This document shows, piece by piece, positions 19,336 to 27,464 of a stretch of DNA of 64,000 nt. Positions within the stretch are counted from its first letter, which is position 1, and every line of letters begins with the position of its first letter. Origin of the DNA: Sphingobacteriaceae bacterium (GTDB lineage Bacteria > Bacteroidota > Bacteroidia > B-17B0 > Aurantibacillaceae); contig JAHEYG010000001.1 of NCBI GenBank assembly GCA_023251725.1, forward strand, positions 1-64,000, in the 5' to 3' direction. Both the position numbers and the translations under genes were made by a program. The notes below the pieces were generated by a model. That model had not been told where the DNA came from, made no database searches, and saw only the letters and a list, made by a program, of their open reading frames with translations.

Positions 19336-20259
19336 TCAGTTTCTGAGGGTGTTTTGAGAGTAATAGTCTATTTCTTTTTTTATTTTTCGGGAAACAATTA
19401 AAGGTGCTAATCGTGAAACAAGAGTAATGATAGGAGAAAAAATTAAAATGGCAGTTGGCAAAACAATTCCGAAAATTCTTACTCTGGTTTTTCTATCCTT
19501 GCTTCCGGCGGTTCCTTTTTTGGAAATGTAATTCGCGTAAAGCGGAAATAAAACTTTGCCACGCCCTTCGAGCAATAATAAGTTAGATTTTACGGAGACC
19601 AATTTTTTTGAAACGATATTACTTTGAAGAGTAGAAAAATCATTTTTATTCAAAGCATTTTCAATTAATATTCCAACTTCGGGAGCGATGGCTAAATCCT
19701 TATCGGAAACTCCGTATTTGGGGAAAAATCCCATAAATTTTTCTTTAACGCCACTTAATTCAAATGCTAAAACGGTAACTAAACTGGTAAGGTTGGCCGA
19801 TTTATCCACGAAAGTGATATTGCCAACTAAATTTGCATTTAATTTTTTTAAATGAATTTTCATTTTCTCCTGCGCCGTTAGCCACATGTTACGACAATTA
19901 ATAATTGTAATTACCGGCTTATTGTTTAATAATTGTTTTGCTTCTGTACTTAACAAAAAAGAATTTATAGGCCTGCAAACGCTAAGGAACCAGGGTTGAT
20001 AAGCAATAAAAATTAAATCGAAATTAATAGATAAATCTGTTTTTAAGGATTCGAGTTCGCAAGGAATGCCCTGCACGTTTTCGGGAAACACATCCATAAA
20101 TTCGGTGTATTTCCAGGGGTAAGAAAATTTTTTTTTGGGTTGAATGAGTTCGTAATGAATTTTATAATTGGGATTTTGAGTAAATGGTTTTAACACGGCA
20201 TCGATGCATTGTTTGGCCTGGCCCGTTTGAGTAAAATATATTACCAAAATATTTTTCAA
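19336..20259 (-). CDS. darA: Dialkylresorcinol condensing enzyme DarA-like protein
   Basis: The 307-residue protein begins NILVIYFTQTGQAKQC, a flavodoxin-like FMN-phosphate loop, and continues IAYQPWFLSVCRPINSFL and VITIINCRNMWLTAQEKMK, segments I recognise from proteins annotated as DarA next to DarB in flexirubin and dialkylresorcinol loci. DarA is reported to aromatise the DarB product to a resorcinol. The C-terminus has a hydrophobic helix pair (GIVLPTAILIFSPIITLVSRLAP) that could touch the membrane. It starts with TTG at 20259 and is the first gene of the operon; a -7-like box lies 21 bp upstream. Confidence 0.82.
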   Translation of the reverse strand: MKNILVIYFTQTGQAKQCIDAVLKPFTQNPNYKIHYELIQPKKKFSYPWKYTEFMDVFPENVQGIPCELESLKTDLSINFDLIFIAYQPWFLSVCRPINSFLLSTEAKQLLNNKPVITIINCRNMWLTAQEKMKIHLKKLNANLVGNITFVDKSANLTSLVTVLAFELSGVKEKFMGFFPKYGVSDKDLAIAPEVGILIENALNKNDFSTLQSNIVSKKLVSVKSNLLLLEGRGKVLFPLYANYISKKGTAGSKDRKTRVRIFGIVLPTAILIFSPIITLVSRLAPLIVSRKIKKEIDYYSQNTLRN

Positions 20260-20279
20260 TTCATTTAAATTATAACATA

Positions 20280-20287
20280 CAAATTTA
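20280..20287 (-). promoter_or_regulatory. Candidate -7 box of the darA operon
   Basis: The minus strand reads TAAATTTG (TAnnTTTG), 20 bp upstream of the darA start. It sits almost back to back with the box of the divergent ridA gene. Confidence 0.4.
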
Positions 20288-20298
20288 ATGTAATAACT

Positions 20299-20306
20299 TA
20301 TATTTG
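20299..20306 (+). promoter_or_regulatory. Candidate -7 box of the RidA-like gene
   Basis: TATATTTG fits TAnnTTTG and ends 15 bp before the ATG at 20322, so the transcript would have a very short leader. Confidence 0.4.
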
Positions 20307-20321
20307 CTTATAATTTTTACA

Positions 20322-20741
20322 ATGAGCGAAAACAAAAAAATAGAATCGGGCAAAGCACCTGAGCCGGTAGGTTTGTATCCGCATGCGCGGCAGGTAGGAA
20401 ATTTATTATTTTTGAGCGGGGTGGGTCCACGCGAACGCGGCGCAAAAAAAATTCCGGGTGTTGAACTAGATGCCAATGGAAATATTTTAAGTTATGATAT
20501 TGAAGCGCAATGTCACAGTGTGTTTCGCAACATAAAATATATTTTAGAAGATGCAGGAAGCAGCTGGGATAAAATTATTGATGTAACTGTTTTTTTAACT
20601 AACATGAAAGATGATTTTGCTAAATACAATAAAATTTGGGCCGAATATTTTAAAGAAAATCCACCTTGCAGAACTACAATTGAAATAAATAAATTGCCAA
20701 CACCAATTGCCATCGAATTAAAAGTGCTGGCAATAATTTAA
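20322..20741 (+). CDS. RidA family protein, 2-aminomuconate deaminase-like
   Basis: This is a YjgF/YER057c/UK114-fold protein of 139 residues. FLSGVGPRERG near the N-terminus and PPCRTTIEINKLPTPIAIEL at the C-terminus are the family core, with the conserved Arg in CRTT that holds the substrate carboxylate. The KAPEPVGLYPHARQVG and DIEAQCHSVFRNIKYILEDAG segments look closest to 2-aminomuconate deaminases of the superfamily. It may hydrolyse enamine/imine intermediates. I use the ATG at 20322 rather than an upstream in-frame TTG at 20304. No other genes of tryptophan breakdown are near. Confidence 0.85.
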   Translation: MSENKKIESGKAPEPVGLYPHARQVGNLLFLSGVGPRERGAKKIPGVELDANGNILSYDIEAQCHSVFRNIKYILEDAGSSWDKIIDVTVFLTNMKDDFAKYNKIWAEYFKENPPCRTTIEINKLPTPIAIELKVLAII

Positions 20742-20781
20742 TTTTTTATTACGCCAAAGAGGAGCACGTTCGGCATAAAAA

Positions 20782-20820
20782 TAATAAAAAGCCATTTCTA
20801 CAATAGAAATAGCTTTTTAT
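20782..20820. terminator. Bidirectional terminator
   Basis: An 18-bp stem with one mismatch (20782-20799 with 20803-20820) around a 3-base loop, with A-rich and T-rich flanks on both sides. It serves both the RidA-like gene and the convergent outer-membrane protein gene. Confidence 0.85.
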
Positions 20821-20835
20821 TTACACCCAATAATT

Positions 20836-21624
20836 TTAATTACTGGTAATTTTTGGGGTAGTGGCGGGTTTTACTTTTGCATTATTTTTAAACTTAAGCG
20901 GTCTGAAAAAATAAGCGAATCTAAATCCGATATAATCTCCTCTGTTACTAAATTCGTGATTGTATTGGTTACCATCCACAGTATAATTAACTGTAGAATG
21001 TATCATTTCGGTAAAGCCTAAATTAAATACCACACTCGTATTTAAAATGCCGCCCCACTTAAAAGTTTTTTCGCGACCAATGGCCCAACGGGCTTGCAAA
21101 TAGGCCCCGCCCTTGGAAACAGAAGTGCTGCTTAAATAACTCGTGGTTGACGCTCCATCGTTACTCTGACTGATATCTTTATCAATAGTTTGTTTACTGA
21201 TAAATGTTCCTGCAATTCCTCCACCAATGAACCATCTTACATTTTTACAATTGGGATTAAATTTATAAAAGGCCATCAACGGAATTTCCATCGCGGGAAA
21301 ACTTGATTTTACGGAGGAGAATCGTTTCGATTTTTGCGTGAACGAATAATCTTCGGCCAGTAAAAATTCGCTTCCCACCGAATTAAAATTTAGTCCCGTC
21401 ATCCACATCCAATGGTTATTTAAATCGTAACGCCCAATGAAATCGAGTGCCCAGGCACCAAACGGACTCTGAACAAAACGCGCGTTGGCATTTTGCATTC
21501 CTCCCGAAAATTGCGAGCCATTAGCTTGCCATCCGGCTTGTACACCTACTCGCCAGGTATTGTTTTCTTGCGCTATTCCCCATAAGGCAAAACAACTTGC
21601 AGCAATAACAAAAAGTTTTTTCAT
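20836..21624 (-). CDS. Outer-membrane beta-barrel protein
   Basis: The 262-residue protein begins MKKLFVIAASCFALWGIAQ, a clear signal peptide, and continues WRVGVQAGW, then alternating aromatic and hydrophobic strands such as WALDFIGRYDLN, GAYLQARWAIGRE and IGFRFAYFFRPLKF. These are typical of porin-fold outer-membrane proteins of Bacteroidota (PorT-like or OmpW-like barrels). I cannot assign a substrate. The ATG at 21624 is used because it starts the signal peptide. A GC-rich palindrome lies in its leader at 21640-21657. Confidence 0.75.
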   Translation of the reverse strand: MKKLFVIAASCFALWGIAQENNTWRVGVQAGWQANGSQFSGGMQNANARFVQSPFGAWALDFIGRYDLNNHWMWMTGLNFNSVGSEFLLAEDYSFTQKSKRFSSVKSSFPAMEIPLMAFYKFNPNCKNVRWFIGGGIAGTFISKQTIDKDISQSNDGASTTSYLSSTSVSKGGAYLQARWAIGREKTFKWGGILNTSVVFNLGFTEMIHSTVNYTVDGNQYNHEFSNRGDYIGFRFAYFFRPLKFKNNAKVKPATTPKITSN

Positions 21625-21639
21625 GATTAGTTTTTTTAG

Positions 21640-21657
21640 CCGAAGGCTTCCCTTCGG
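21640..21657. repeat. Short palindrome CCGAAGG-CTTC-CCTTCGG
   Basis: A perfect 7-bp GC-rich stem with a 4-base loop, 15 bp upstream of the outer-membrane protein start (minus strand). A similar palindrome sits at 48471-48490. Confidence 0.7.
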
Positions 21658-21690
21658 GATAGTTATTAATAAAAATGAATTGTTTAGCAA

Positions 21691-22076
21691 CTTTACTTTG
21701 ACCTATATTAAACACAAAGGTTTAATGCATAATTACTATTGAATATACATTGTTATGAGCCAGTAAGATACAATAATTCTCATTCTATATAATAAAATCA
21801 TTTACCAAACGCTGTACTTAAAATCCACATTTTAATTTATTACATTTCCTTAAACTTTTATTATGAAGAATTGCATTTTACATAGTGCATTTTTCTGGTT
21901 TATTTCCAATACAAATACTCCTACTTTTCAGTACAGATTTAACTTCCGTTATAGGTTTTAATTGAATACATTTTATTTTCCTTCTTATTTTTAGTTCAAT
22001 TACTCACTAATTTTTATTAAATTCGCTCCTCATTTTTTGAAGAAAGTATTGAGAATTGAATGTTGAGTATTGAGAT
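21691..22076. other. Non-coding stretch upstream of ileS
   Basis: I see no gene here. The stretch is AT-rich. It holds a TACTCACTAA at 22001-22010 and ATTCGCTC at 22021-22028, words shared with the 21-bp-phased repeats of the T9SS island but spaced 23 bp here. It ends in heptamer repeats that run into ileS. Confidence 0.5.
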
Positions 22077-22097
22077 TTGTCTATAAACTATAAACTT
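22049..22097. repeat. Heptamer array running into the ileS start
   Basis: TTGAGAA, TTGAATG, TTGAGTA, TTGAGAT and TTGTCTA follow one another from 22049 to 22083, then CTATAAA twice (22081-22094). Both candidate ileS start codons are TTG, at or just after this array. Confidence 0.7.
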
Positions 22098-25000
22098 TTG
22101 TCCAGGTATCCCGAATATAAAAAGTTAGAGCTTCCACAAATCAGCAAAGATGTTTTGCAATTTTGGGAAGAGCATAAAACTTTTGAAAAATCCATCACTT
22201 CGCGCGAAGGCAAAACGCCTTGGGTTTTTTATGAAGGTCCGCCCAGCGCTAACGGTTTGCCGGGTATACATCACGTAATGGCGCGCACTATAAAAGATAT
22301 TTTTTGCCGATACAAAACTTTGCAGGGCTTTCAGGTGAAACGAAAAGCAGGTTGGGATACACACGGTTTACCAATAGAATTAAGCGTCGAAAAAAATTTA
22401 GGAATTACTAAAGAAGACATCGGTAAAAAAATTACTGTTGAGCAATATAATATTGAGTGCCGTAAAGATGTAATGAAATATACCGACAAGTGGGAAGACA
22501 TTACCAAAAAAATGGGCTATTGGGTAGATATGAGCGACCCGTATATTACTTACGATAATAAATACATTGAAAGTGTTTGGTGGCTTTTGCAAAATTTATA
22601 TAAGAAAAATTTATTGTACAAAGGTTTTACTATTCAGCCGTATTCTCCCGCTGCAGGAACTGGATTAAGTTCACACGAATTAAATCAACCGGGATGTTAC
22701 AAGGATGTGAAGGATAGAACAGCGGTGGTGATGTTTAAAATTAAGAATGAAGAATTAAGAATTAAGAATGTTGTAGGAGAAGTTTTTTTTCTTGCCTGGA
22801 CCACTACACCATGGACATTACCTTCTAATACCGCTTTGGCTGTGGGGAAGGATATTGACTATGTTTTGGTGAAAACAGTAAGCCCATTTAATTTTAAAAT
22901 TATAAATGTTATTCTAGCTAAAGATAGATTTGAAAAATACTTTGATGGAAAAATATTTGAAGATGATATTGTTACGGAAAAATATCAGACAATGATTGGT
23001 GATTTCACTTCTCAAGAAATTATAACTGATGAACATCACAAAAAACTTTTAGTAATAAAAGGCGGCTTGTTAAGTAGTTTTAAAATCATTTCTGAATTCA
23101 AAGGTTCAGATTTAGCAGGAATTAAATACGAGCAACTCTTACCATTTGAAGCCAATAAAAATGTGGATTTAAATGGAAAGAACCTCCCCTTTGGGGAGGC
23201 AGGAGGCGTGGTTGTCATTGGAGATTTTGTTACAACCACCGACGGAACAGGAATTGTTCACATAGCGCCCAGCTTTGGTGCCGATGATTTTAAAGTGGCT
23301 AAAGAAAATAATATTGGTTCATTAACTTTAGTAGATAAGCGTGGTAAATTTTTACCCGAAGTAAAAGACGATTCCTTTTTGTTTGGAGAAGAATATGTAA
23401 AGGCGGCATATTTAAGCGATAAAGAAAAATTAAGTGAGATTGAAAAATTTAAAAACTTAAAAGATGAAAGTCTTGTTAAACAAATTGTGACTAGAACAAA
23501 TGAATATTTAAATGTTGATGAAAGAATTGTTTTAAAACTCGAGAAAGAAGGCAAATTGTTTAAGAAAGAAACTTACGAGCACAGTTATCCGCATTGCTGG
23601 CGAACCGATAAACCCGTTTTATATTATCCTTTAGATAGTTGGTTCATAAAATCAACCGCTGCTAAAGAGCGGATGATTGAATTAAATAAAACCATTAATT
23701 GGAAACCCGAATCAACCGGTACCGGTCGTTTTGGTAATTGGTTAGAGAATTTGAACGATTGGAATTTATCGCGCTCGCGTTTTTGGGGAATTCCCATTCC
23801 TATTTGGAGCAGTGAAGATAAAAGCGAACAAATTTGCATTGGTTCGGTTGAGCAATTACAAGCTGAAATACAAAATGCGATTTCGAAAAATGTAATGAGC
23901 GAAAATCCGCTGGCTAAATTTAAAGCGGGGGATATGACAAAAGAAAATTATCTCGGTTTTGATTTACACAAGCCTTACGCCGATAATATTGTATTGGAAA
24001 AAAACGGAAAAAAATTATTTCGTGAAGCAGATTTAATTGATGTGTGGTTCGATAGCGGCGCCATGCCGTATGCACAAGTGCATTATCCTTTCGAAAATAA
24101 AGAATTAATTGATAACAAAAAATATTTCCCGGCCGATTTTATTGCAGAGGGGGTTGATCAAACCCGCGGATGGTTTTTTACTTTGCACGCCATTGCTGTA
24201 ATGAATTTTGATTCGGTAGCTTACAAAAATGTGGTGAGCAACGGATTAGTATTAGATAAGAACGGAAATAAAATGAGCAAGCGTTTAGGAAACGCTGCCG
24301 ATCCATTCACCACCATCGAAAAATACGGCGCCGATGCTACACGCTGGTACATGATTGCGAACGCTGCGCCCTGGGATAATTTAAAATTTAATGAAGAAGG
24401 AATTGCCGAAGTACAACGCAAATTATTCGGCACACTTTACAACACTTATGGTTTTTACGCTTTGTATGCCAACGTAGATAATTTTTTAATTGACGAAAAA
24501 AATTCTGTTCCGTTTACAGAGCGGCAAGAACTCGACCGTTGGATACTATCTAAACTAAACAGTTTAATAAAAGACGTTACCGAGCACTTCGAAAACTTTG
24601 AGCCACATCGTGCCGCCCGAAACATCGAAGAATTTGTTGACGAACATTTAAGCAATTGGTACGTTCGTTTATCGCGCCGCCGCTTTTGGAAAGGTGATAT
24701 GAGCATCGATAAAAAAGCAGCTTACGAAACTCTGCATGAATGTTTGTTAGTGGTGGCGCAGTTAATGAGTCCGATCGCCCCGTTTTTTGGCGAATGGCTG
24801 TATCAGAATTTAAGCCTTGCTTCCAAACAAAATAATAATTCCCGCTTAACGGAAGAATCGATACACCTCACACAATTTATAAAAGCCGATTCAAAAATTA
24901 TTGATATTGTTTTAGAAGAGCGAATGGAACTGGCGCAAAAAATTTCTTCAATGATTCTTTCTATCCGTAAAAAAGAAAATATAAAAGTCCGTCAGCCACT

Positions 25001-25661
25001 TCAAAAAATACAAATTCCGGTTTTGGATAAAGAATACCGTATAAAAATTGAAGCTGTAAAAGATTTAATTTTAGCCGAAGTAAATGTAAAAGAAATTGAA
25101 TTTATTGACGGAAACAAATCACAAATCACCAAAAACTTAAAATTAAATTTTAAAACACTGGGTAAAAAGTGCGGACAAAACATGAAAGACCTGCAAGCCT
25201 ATGCAAAAGAAAATGGACAAAAAATTATTGCTCAAATTGAGCGTTGCGGAAAGTTTGCGGTAATTATAAACGCAGCAGAAATAATTTTGGAAACAGAAGA
25301 TGTAGAAATAATGCCCGTTGATATTCCGGGATGGAAAGTGGCCAATAATGGCCCAATAACCGTGGCATTAGACATTACCCTCACAGAAATATTAAAACAA
25401 GAAGGTTTAGCCCGTGAAATTGTAAATCGCATTCAAAACTTGCGCAAGGACAAGGGTTTAGAGGTTACCGACAAAATTTTGGTTAAAATTCAGCAAAATG
25501 ATGGTCTGAATACTGCCATAAAAAATAATTTAAGTTATATTTGTTCAGAAACTCTAACCGGCGATTTGCAATTGGTACAGAATTTAAGCACCGCTACCGC
25601 AAATACCGTTGAAGTAGATGAAACAATTTCGACCTTGATTTCAATAGAAAAATTAAACTGA
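22077..25661 (+). CDS. ileS: Isoleucine--tRNA ligase
   Basis: This class I synthetase charges tRNA-Ile, 1194 residues from this start. The HIGH-type motif is in ANGLPGIHHVMART, the KMSKS loop is NKMSKRLGN, the catalytic-domain GWDTHGLPIE and editing-domain WTTTPWTLPSNTA and DGTGIVHIAPSFGADD are intact, and the C-terminal anticodon domain is full length. No ATG fits the start: TTG at 22077 lies in a heptamer array and TTG at 22098 gives MSRYPEYKKLELP, closer to the family. Two stretches look like inserted repeats: KIKNEELRIKN (about residues 220-231) and NLPFGEAGG, coded by a CCTCCCC/GGGGAGG palindrome. Confidence 0.95.
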   Translation: MSINYKLLSRYPEYKKLELPQISKDVLQFWEEHKTFEKSITSREGKTPWVFYEGPPSANGLPGIHHVMARTIKDIFCRYKTLQGFQVKRKAGWDTHGLPIELSVEKNLGITKEDIGKKITVEQYNIECRKDVMKYTDKWEDITKKMGYWVDMSDPYITYDNKYIESVWWLLQNLYKKNLLYKGFTIQPYSPAAGTGLSSHELNQPGCYKDVKDRTAVVMFKIKNEELRIKNVVGEVFFLAWTTTPWTLPSNTALAVGKDIDYVLVKTVSPFNFKIINVILAKDRFEKYFDGKIFEDDIVTEKYQTMIGDFTSQEIITDEHHKKLLVIKGGLLSSFKIISEFKGSDLAGIKYEQLLPFEANKNVDLNGKNLPFGEAGGVVVIGDFVTTTDGTGIVHIAPSFGADDFKVAKENNIGSLTLVDKRGKFLPEVKDDSFLFGEEYVKAAYLSDKEKLSEIEKFKNLKDESLVKQIVTRTNEYLNVDERIVLKLEKEGKLFKKETYEHSYPHCWRTDKPVLYYPLDSWFIKSTAAKERMIELNKTINWKPESTGTGRFGNWLENLNDWNLSRSRFWGIPIPIWSSEDKSEQICIGSVEQLQAEIQNAISKNVMSENPLAKFKAGDMTKENYLGFDLHKPYADNIVLEKNGKKLFREADLIDVWFDSGAMPYAQVHYPFENKELIDNKKYFPADFIAEGVDQTRGWFFTLHAIAVMNFDSVAYKNVVSNGLVLDKNGNKMSKRLGNAADPFTTIEKYGADATRWYMIANAAPWDNLKFNEEGIAEVQRKLFGTLYNTYGFYALYANVDNFLIDEKNSVPFTERQELDRWILSKLNSLIKDVTEHFENFEPHRAARNIEEFVDEHLSNWYVRLSRRRFWKGDMSIDKKAAYETLHECLLVVAQLMSPIAPFFGEWLYQNLSLASKQNNNSRLTEESIHLTQFIKADSKIIDIVLEERMELAQKISSMILSIRKKENIKVRQPLQKIQIPVLDKEYRIKIEAVKDLILAEVNVKEIEFIDGNKSQITKNLKLNFKTLGKKCGQNMKDLQAYAKENGQKIIAQIERCGKFAVIINAAEIILETEDVEIMPVDIPGWKVANNGPITVALDITLTEILKQEGLAREIVNRIQNLRKDKGLEVTDKILVKIQQNDGLNTAIKNNLSYICSETLTGDLQLVQNLSTATANTVEVDETISTLISIEKLN
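22738..22770 (+). repeat. Heptamer repeat inside ileS
   Basis: GAATTAA is repeated exactly at 22752-22758 and 22759-22765 and continued by GAAT, within a wider AATTAAGAAT-type stretch. It is the same word family as the intergenic arrays, kept in frame and coding KIKNEELRIKN. Confidence 0.7.
23185..23204. repeat. GC-rich palindrome inside ileS
   Basis: CCTCCCC, a TTT-type loop, and GGGGAGG form a perfect 7-bp inverted repeat in frame in the editing domain, coding the NLPFGEAGG stretch. Confidence 0.6.
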
Positions 25662-25674
25662 TAAATACGTTAAG

Positions 25675-26700
25675 ATGGCTAAGAAAGTTATAAAGAAAGC
25701 GAAAAAAGCAGCAAAGCCCGCAAAAAAAGCGGCAAAACCTGCTGCAAAAAAATCTGCAAAAAAAGCAGTAAAAGCAAAAACAAAAAAAGTTAAGCCTGCA
25801 AAAAAAGTTGCTAAAAAACCAATAGCTAAAAAAGCGGTTAAAAAAGTTGCCAAAAAAATTGTAAAAAAAGCAGTCGCCAAAAAACCGCTGAAGAAATTAA
25901 AAAAAGAATTGCCGGGTAAAAAACTTAAAGGCAAACCAATTGATGCTATAAAAAAAGGATTGAAGCCTGACACTAAAGGAAAAAAAGGCGGAAAAGGAAA
26001 AGGCAAAAATAAAGATGACGACGATGATGATGTGGATGTAAAAGACGATTATGAAAAAGCGGATGAAGATGATGTTGCGGTTGGCGATTTAGAAGAACCT
26101 GCTATTTTAGAAGCAGAAGCAGAAGTTCCGGTTTCGGAAGAAGAAGATGACGATGAGATTCCAATTAAAAAAGGCAGAGGGCGTAGAAAAAAATCGGATG
26201 GTAAATCGAGCGGCGGAAGTATGGAAGCATATATTAGAAATCGTCCGCTGCAAATTGACTTAACAAAAACGATGATTAAAAAATCGCTCGAGGCGCAACC
26301 AAAACCATTTGTTAACACAAAAGATAATCGCTCGCGTTATACGGATAAAGAATTAACCGAATTTAAAGGTTTGATTTTAGTAAAATTAAAAGAAGCGCAA
26401 ACCGATTACGAATTATTAAAACAAACTCTTTCTAACGAAGATAATCACGGTACGGATGATACTTCACCCACTTTTAAATTATTAGAAGATGGTAGTGATG
26501 TTTTATCGAAAGAAGAAACCGCACAATTAGCAGCGCGTCAGGAAAAATATATTATTAATCTTAAAAACGCTTTGGTTCGCATCGAAAATAAAACTTATGG
26601 CATTTGCAGAGTTACCGGAAAATTAATTCCGAAAGAACGTTTGCGCAGTGTGCCGCATGCTACTTTAGGTATTGATGCAAAACTTAATCAGGCCAGATAA
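25675..26700 (+). CDS. Histone H1-like Lys/Ala-rich tail fused to a TraR/DksA-like domain
   Basis: The 341-residue protein has three parts. Residues 1 to about 113 are AKKxxKKA-type repeats like histone H1 tails. Residues about 114-165 are acidic (DDDDDDVDVKDD, EEEDDDE). After a basic RGRGRRKK patch comes a DksA-like C-terminal domain from about 195: YTDKELTEFKGLILVKL coiled coil, NHGTDDTSPTF at its tip and NKTYGICRVTGKLIPKERL. Only one cysteine remains in the zinc-finger place, a zinc-free form common in Bacteroidota. It may bind DNA and RNA polymerase. The ileS-dksA-lspA order is usual in the phylum. Confidence 0.85.
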   Translation: MAKKVIKKAKKAAKPAKKAAKPAAKKSAKKAVKAKTKKVKPAKKVAKKPIAKKAVKKVAKKIVKKAVAKKPLKKLKKELPGKKLKGKPIDAIKKGLKPDTKGKKGGKGKGKNKDDDDDDVDVKDDYEKADEDDVAVGDLEEPAILEAEAEVPVSEEEDDDEIPIKKGRGRRKKSDGKSSGGSMEAYIRNRPLQIDLTKTMIKKSLEAQPKPFVNTKDNRSRYTDKELTEFKGLILVKLKEAQTDYELLKQTLSNEDNHGTDDTSPTFKLLEDGSDVLSKEETAQLAARQEKYIINLKNALVRIENKTYGICRVTGKLIPKERLRSVPHATLGIDAKLNQAR

Positions 26701-26720
26701 ATTTTATTTATAATTAAATT

Positions 26721-26760
26721 AAAATTGCCTTTCTTTTTTTTATAGAAGGCAATTTTTTAT
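26721..26760 (+). terminator. Intrinsic terminator after the DksA-like gene
   Basis: AAAATTGCCTT at 26721-26731 pairs with AAGGCAATTTT at 26746-26756, followed by TTATTTTT. It lies just 10 bp before the lspA start, so lspA may depend on readthrough or on its own promoter. Confidence 0.85.
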
Positions 26761-26769
26761 TTTTAGCAA

Positions 26770-27450
26770 ATGCTTAAAAAATATAAAATACCACTGCTCA
26801 CCATTTTTGCGGTTTTGTTTATTGACCAATACATTAAAATTTTTATCAAGCTGCATTATCCATTGGGCGAAGTAACACGTGTGGCCGGTAATTGGTTTAT
26901 TTTACATTTTACCGAAAACCCCGGAATGGCATTTGGTTTGGAATTTGGCGGCGACTACGGAAAATTAATTTTAAGTGTGTTCAGAATCATTGCTTCCGTT
27001 GCCGGGATATGGTACGTGATTTACATTGTAAAAAAAGGAGAACATTGGGGATTTATTTTATCGGTGTCGTTAATTTTAGCAGGCGCTATTGGAAATATTT
27101 TAGACAGTGCTTTTTACGGAATGCTATTTAGCGAAAGTGATGAATTTAATAAATCGGTTTGGATGCCCGAAGGCGGTGGTTACGCCGGATTTTTACATGG
27201 GAGAGTTGTTGACATGTTTTATTTTCCTATTTATAACGGACATTTTCCGGGATGGTTTCCGTTTTGGGGAGGAGAAGAATTTCAGTTCTTCAGGCCGATA
27301 TTTAATTTTGCCGATTCTTCTATTTCAACGGGTGTGGGATTGATTTTATTGTTTCAGAAAAAATTCACGGCCCGTAAAACAGAAGTTCAAGACGAGGAAA
27401 CAAATTTAAATACTACAAATTCTGAAACCAATCCTTTTACTGCTTCCTGA
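26770..27450 (+). CDS. lspA: Lipoprotein signal peptidase (signal peptidase II)
   Basis: LspA removes the signal peptide from prolipoproteins in the inner membrane. The 226-residue protein has four membrane helices and both catalytic aspartates: Asp112 in GAIGNILDSAFYG and Asp182 in FNFADSSISTG. NWFILHFTENPGMAFG is the conserved first periplasmic segment. A loop of about 50 residues between the catalytic helices (118-170) makes it longer than the E. coli enzyme, as is usual in Bacteroidota. It is 15 bp upstream of hemH. Confidence 0.95.
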   Translation: MLKKYKIPLLTIFAVLFIDQYIKIFIKLHYPLGEVTRVAGNWFILHFTENPGMAFGLEFGGDYGKLILSVFRIIASVAGIWYVIYIVKKGEHWGFILSVSLILAGAIGNILDSAFYGMLFSESDEFNKSVWMPEGGGYAGFLHGRVVDMFYFPIYNGHFPGWFPFWGGEEFQFFRPIFNFADSSISTGVGLILLFQKKFTARKTEVQDEETNLNTTNSETNPFTAS

Positions 27451-27464
27451 AATTTAAAATTAAA

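Noticed and set aside
21691..22076. Possible tRNA or small RNA upstream of ileS (a T-box was considered)
   Set aside because: No cloverleaf, no T-box core sequence and no terminator stem could be found by eye.
25653..26006. Open frame of 117 residues on the minus strand opposite the Lys-rich gene
   Set aside because: It is the complement of AAA-rich codons, giving a Phe/Ala low-complexity product; a shadow of the histone-like tail.
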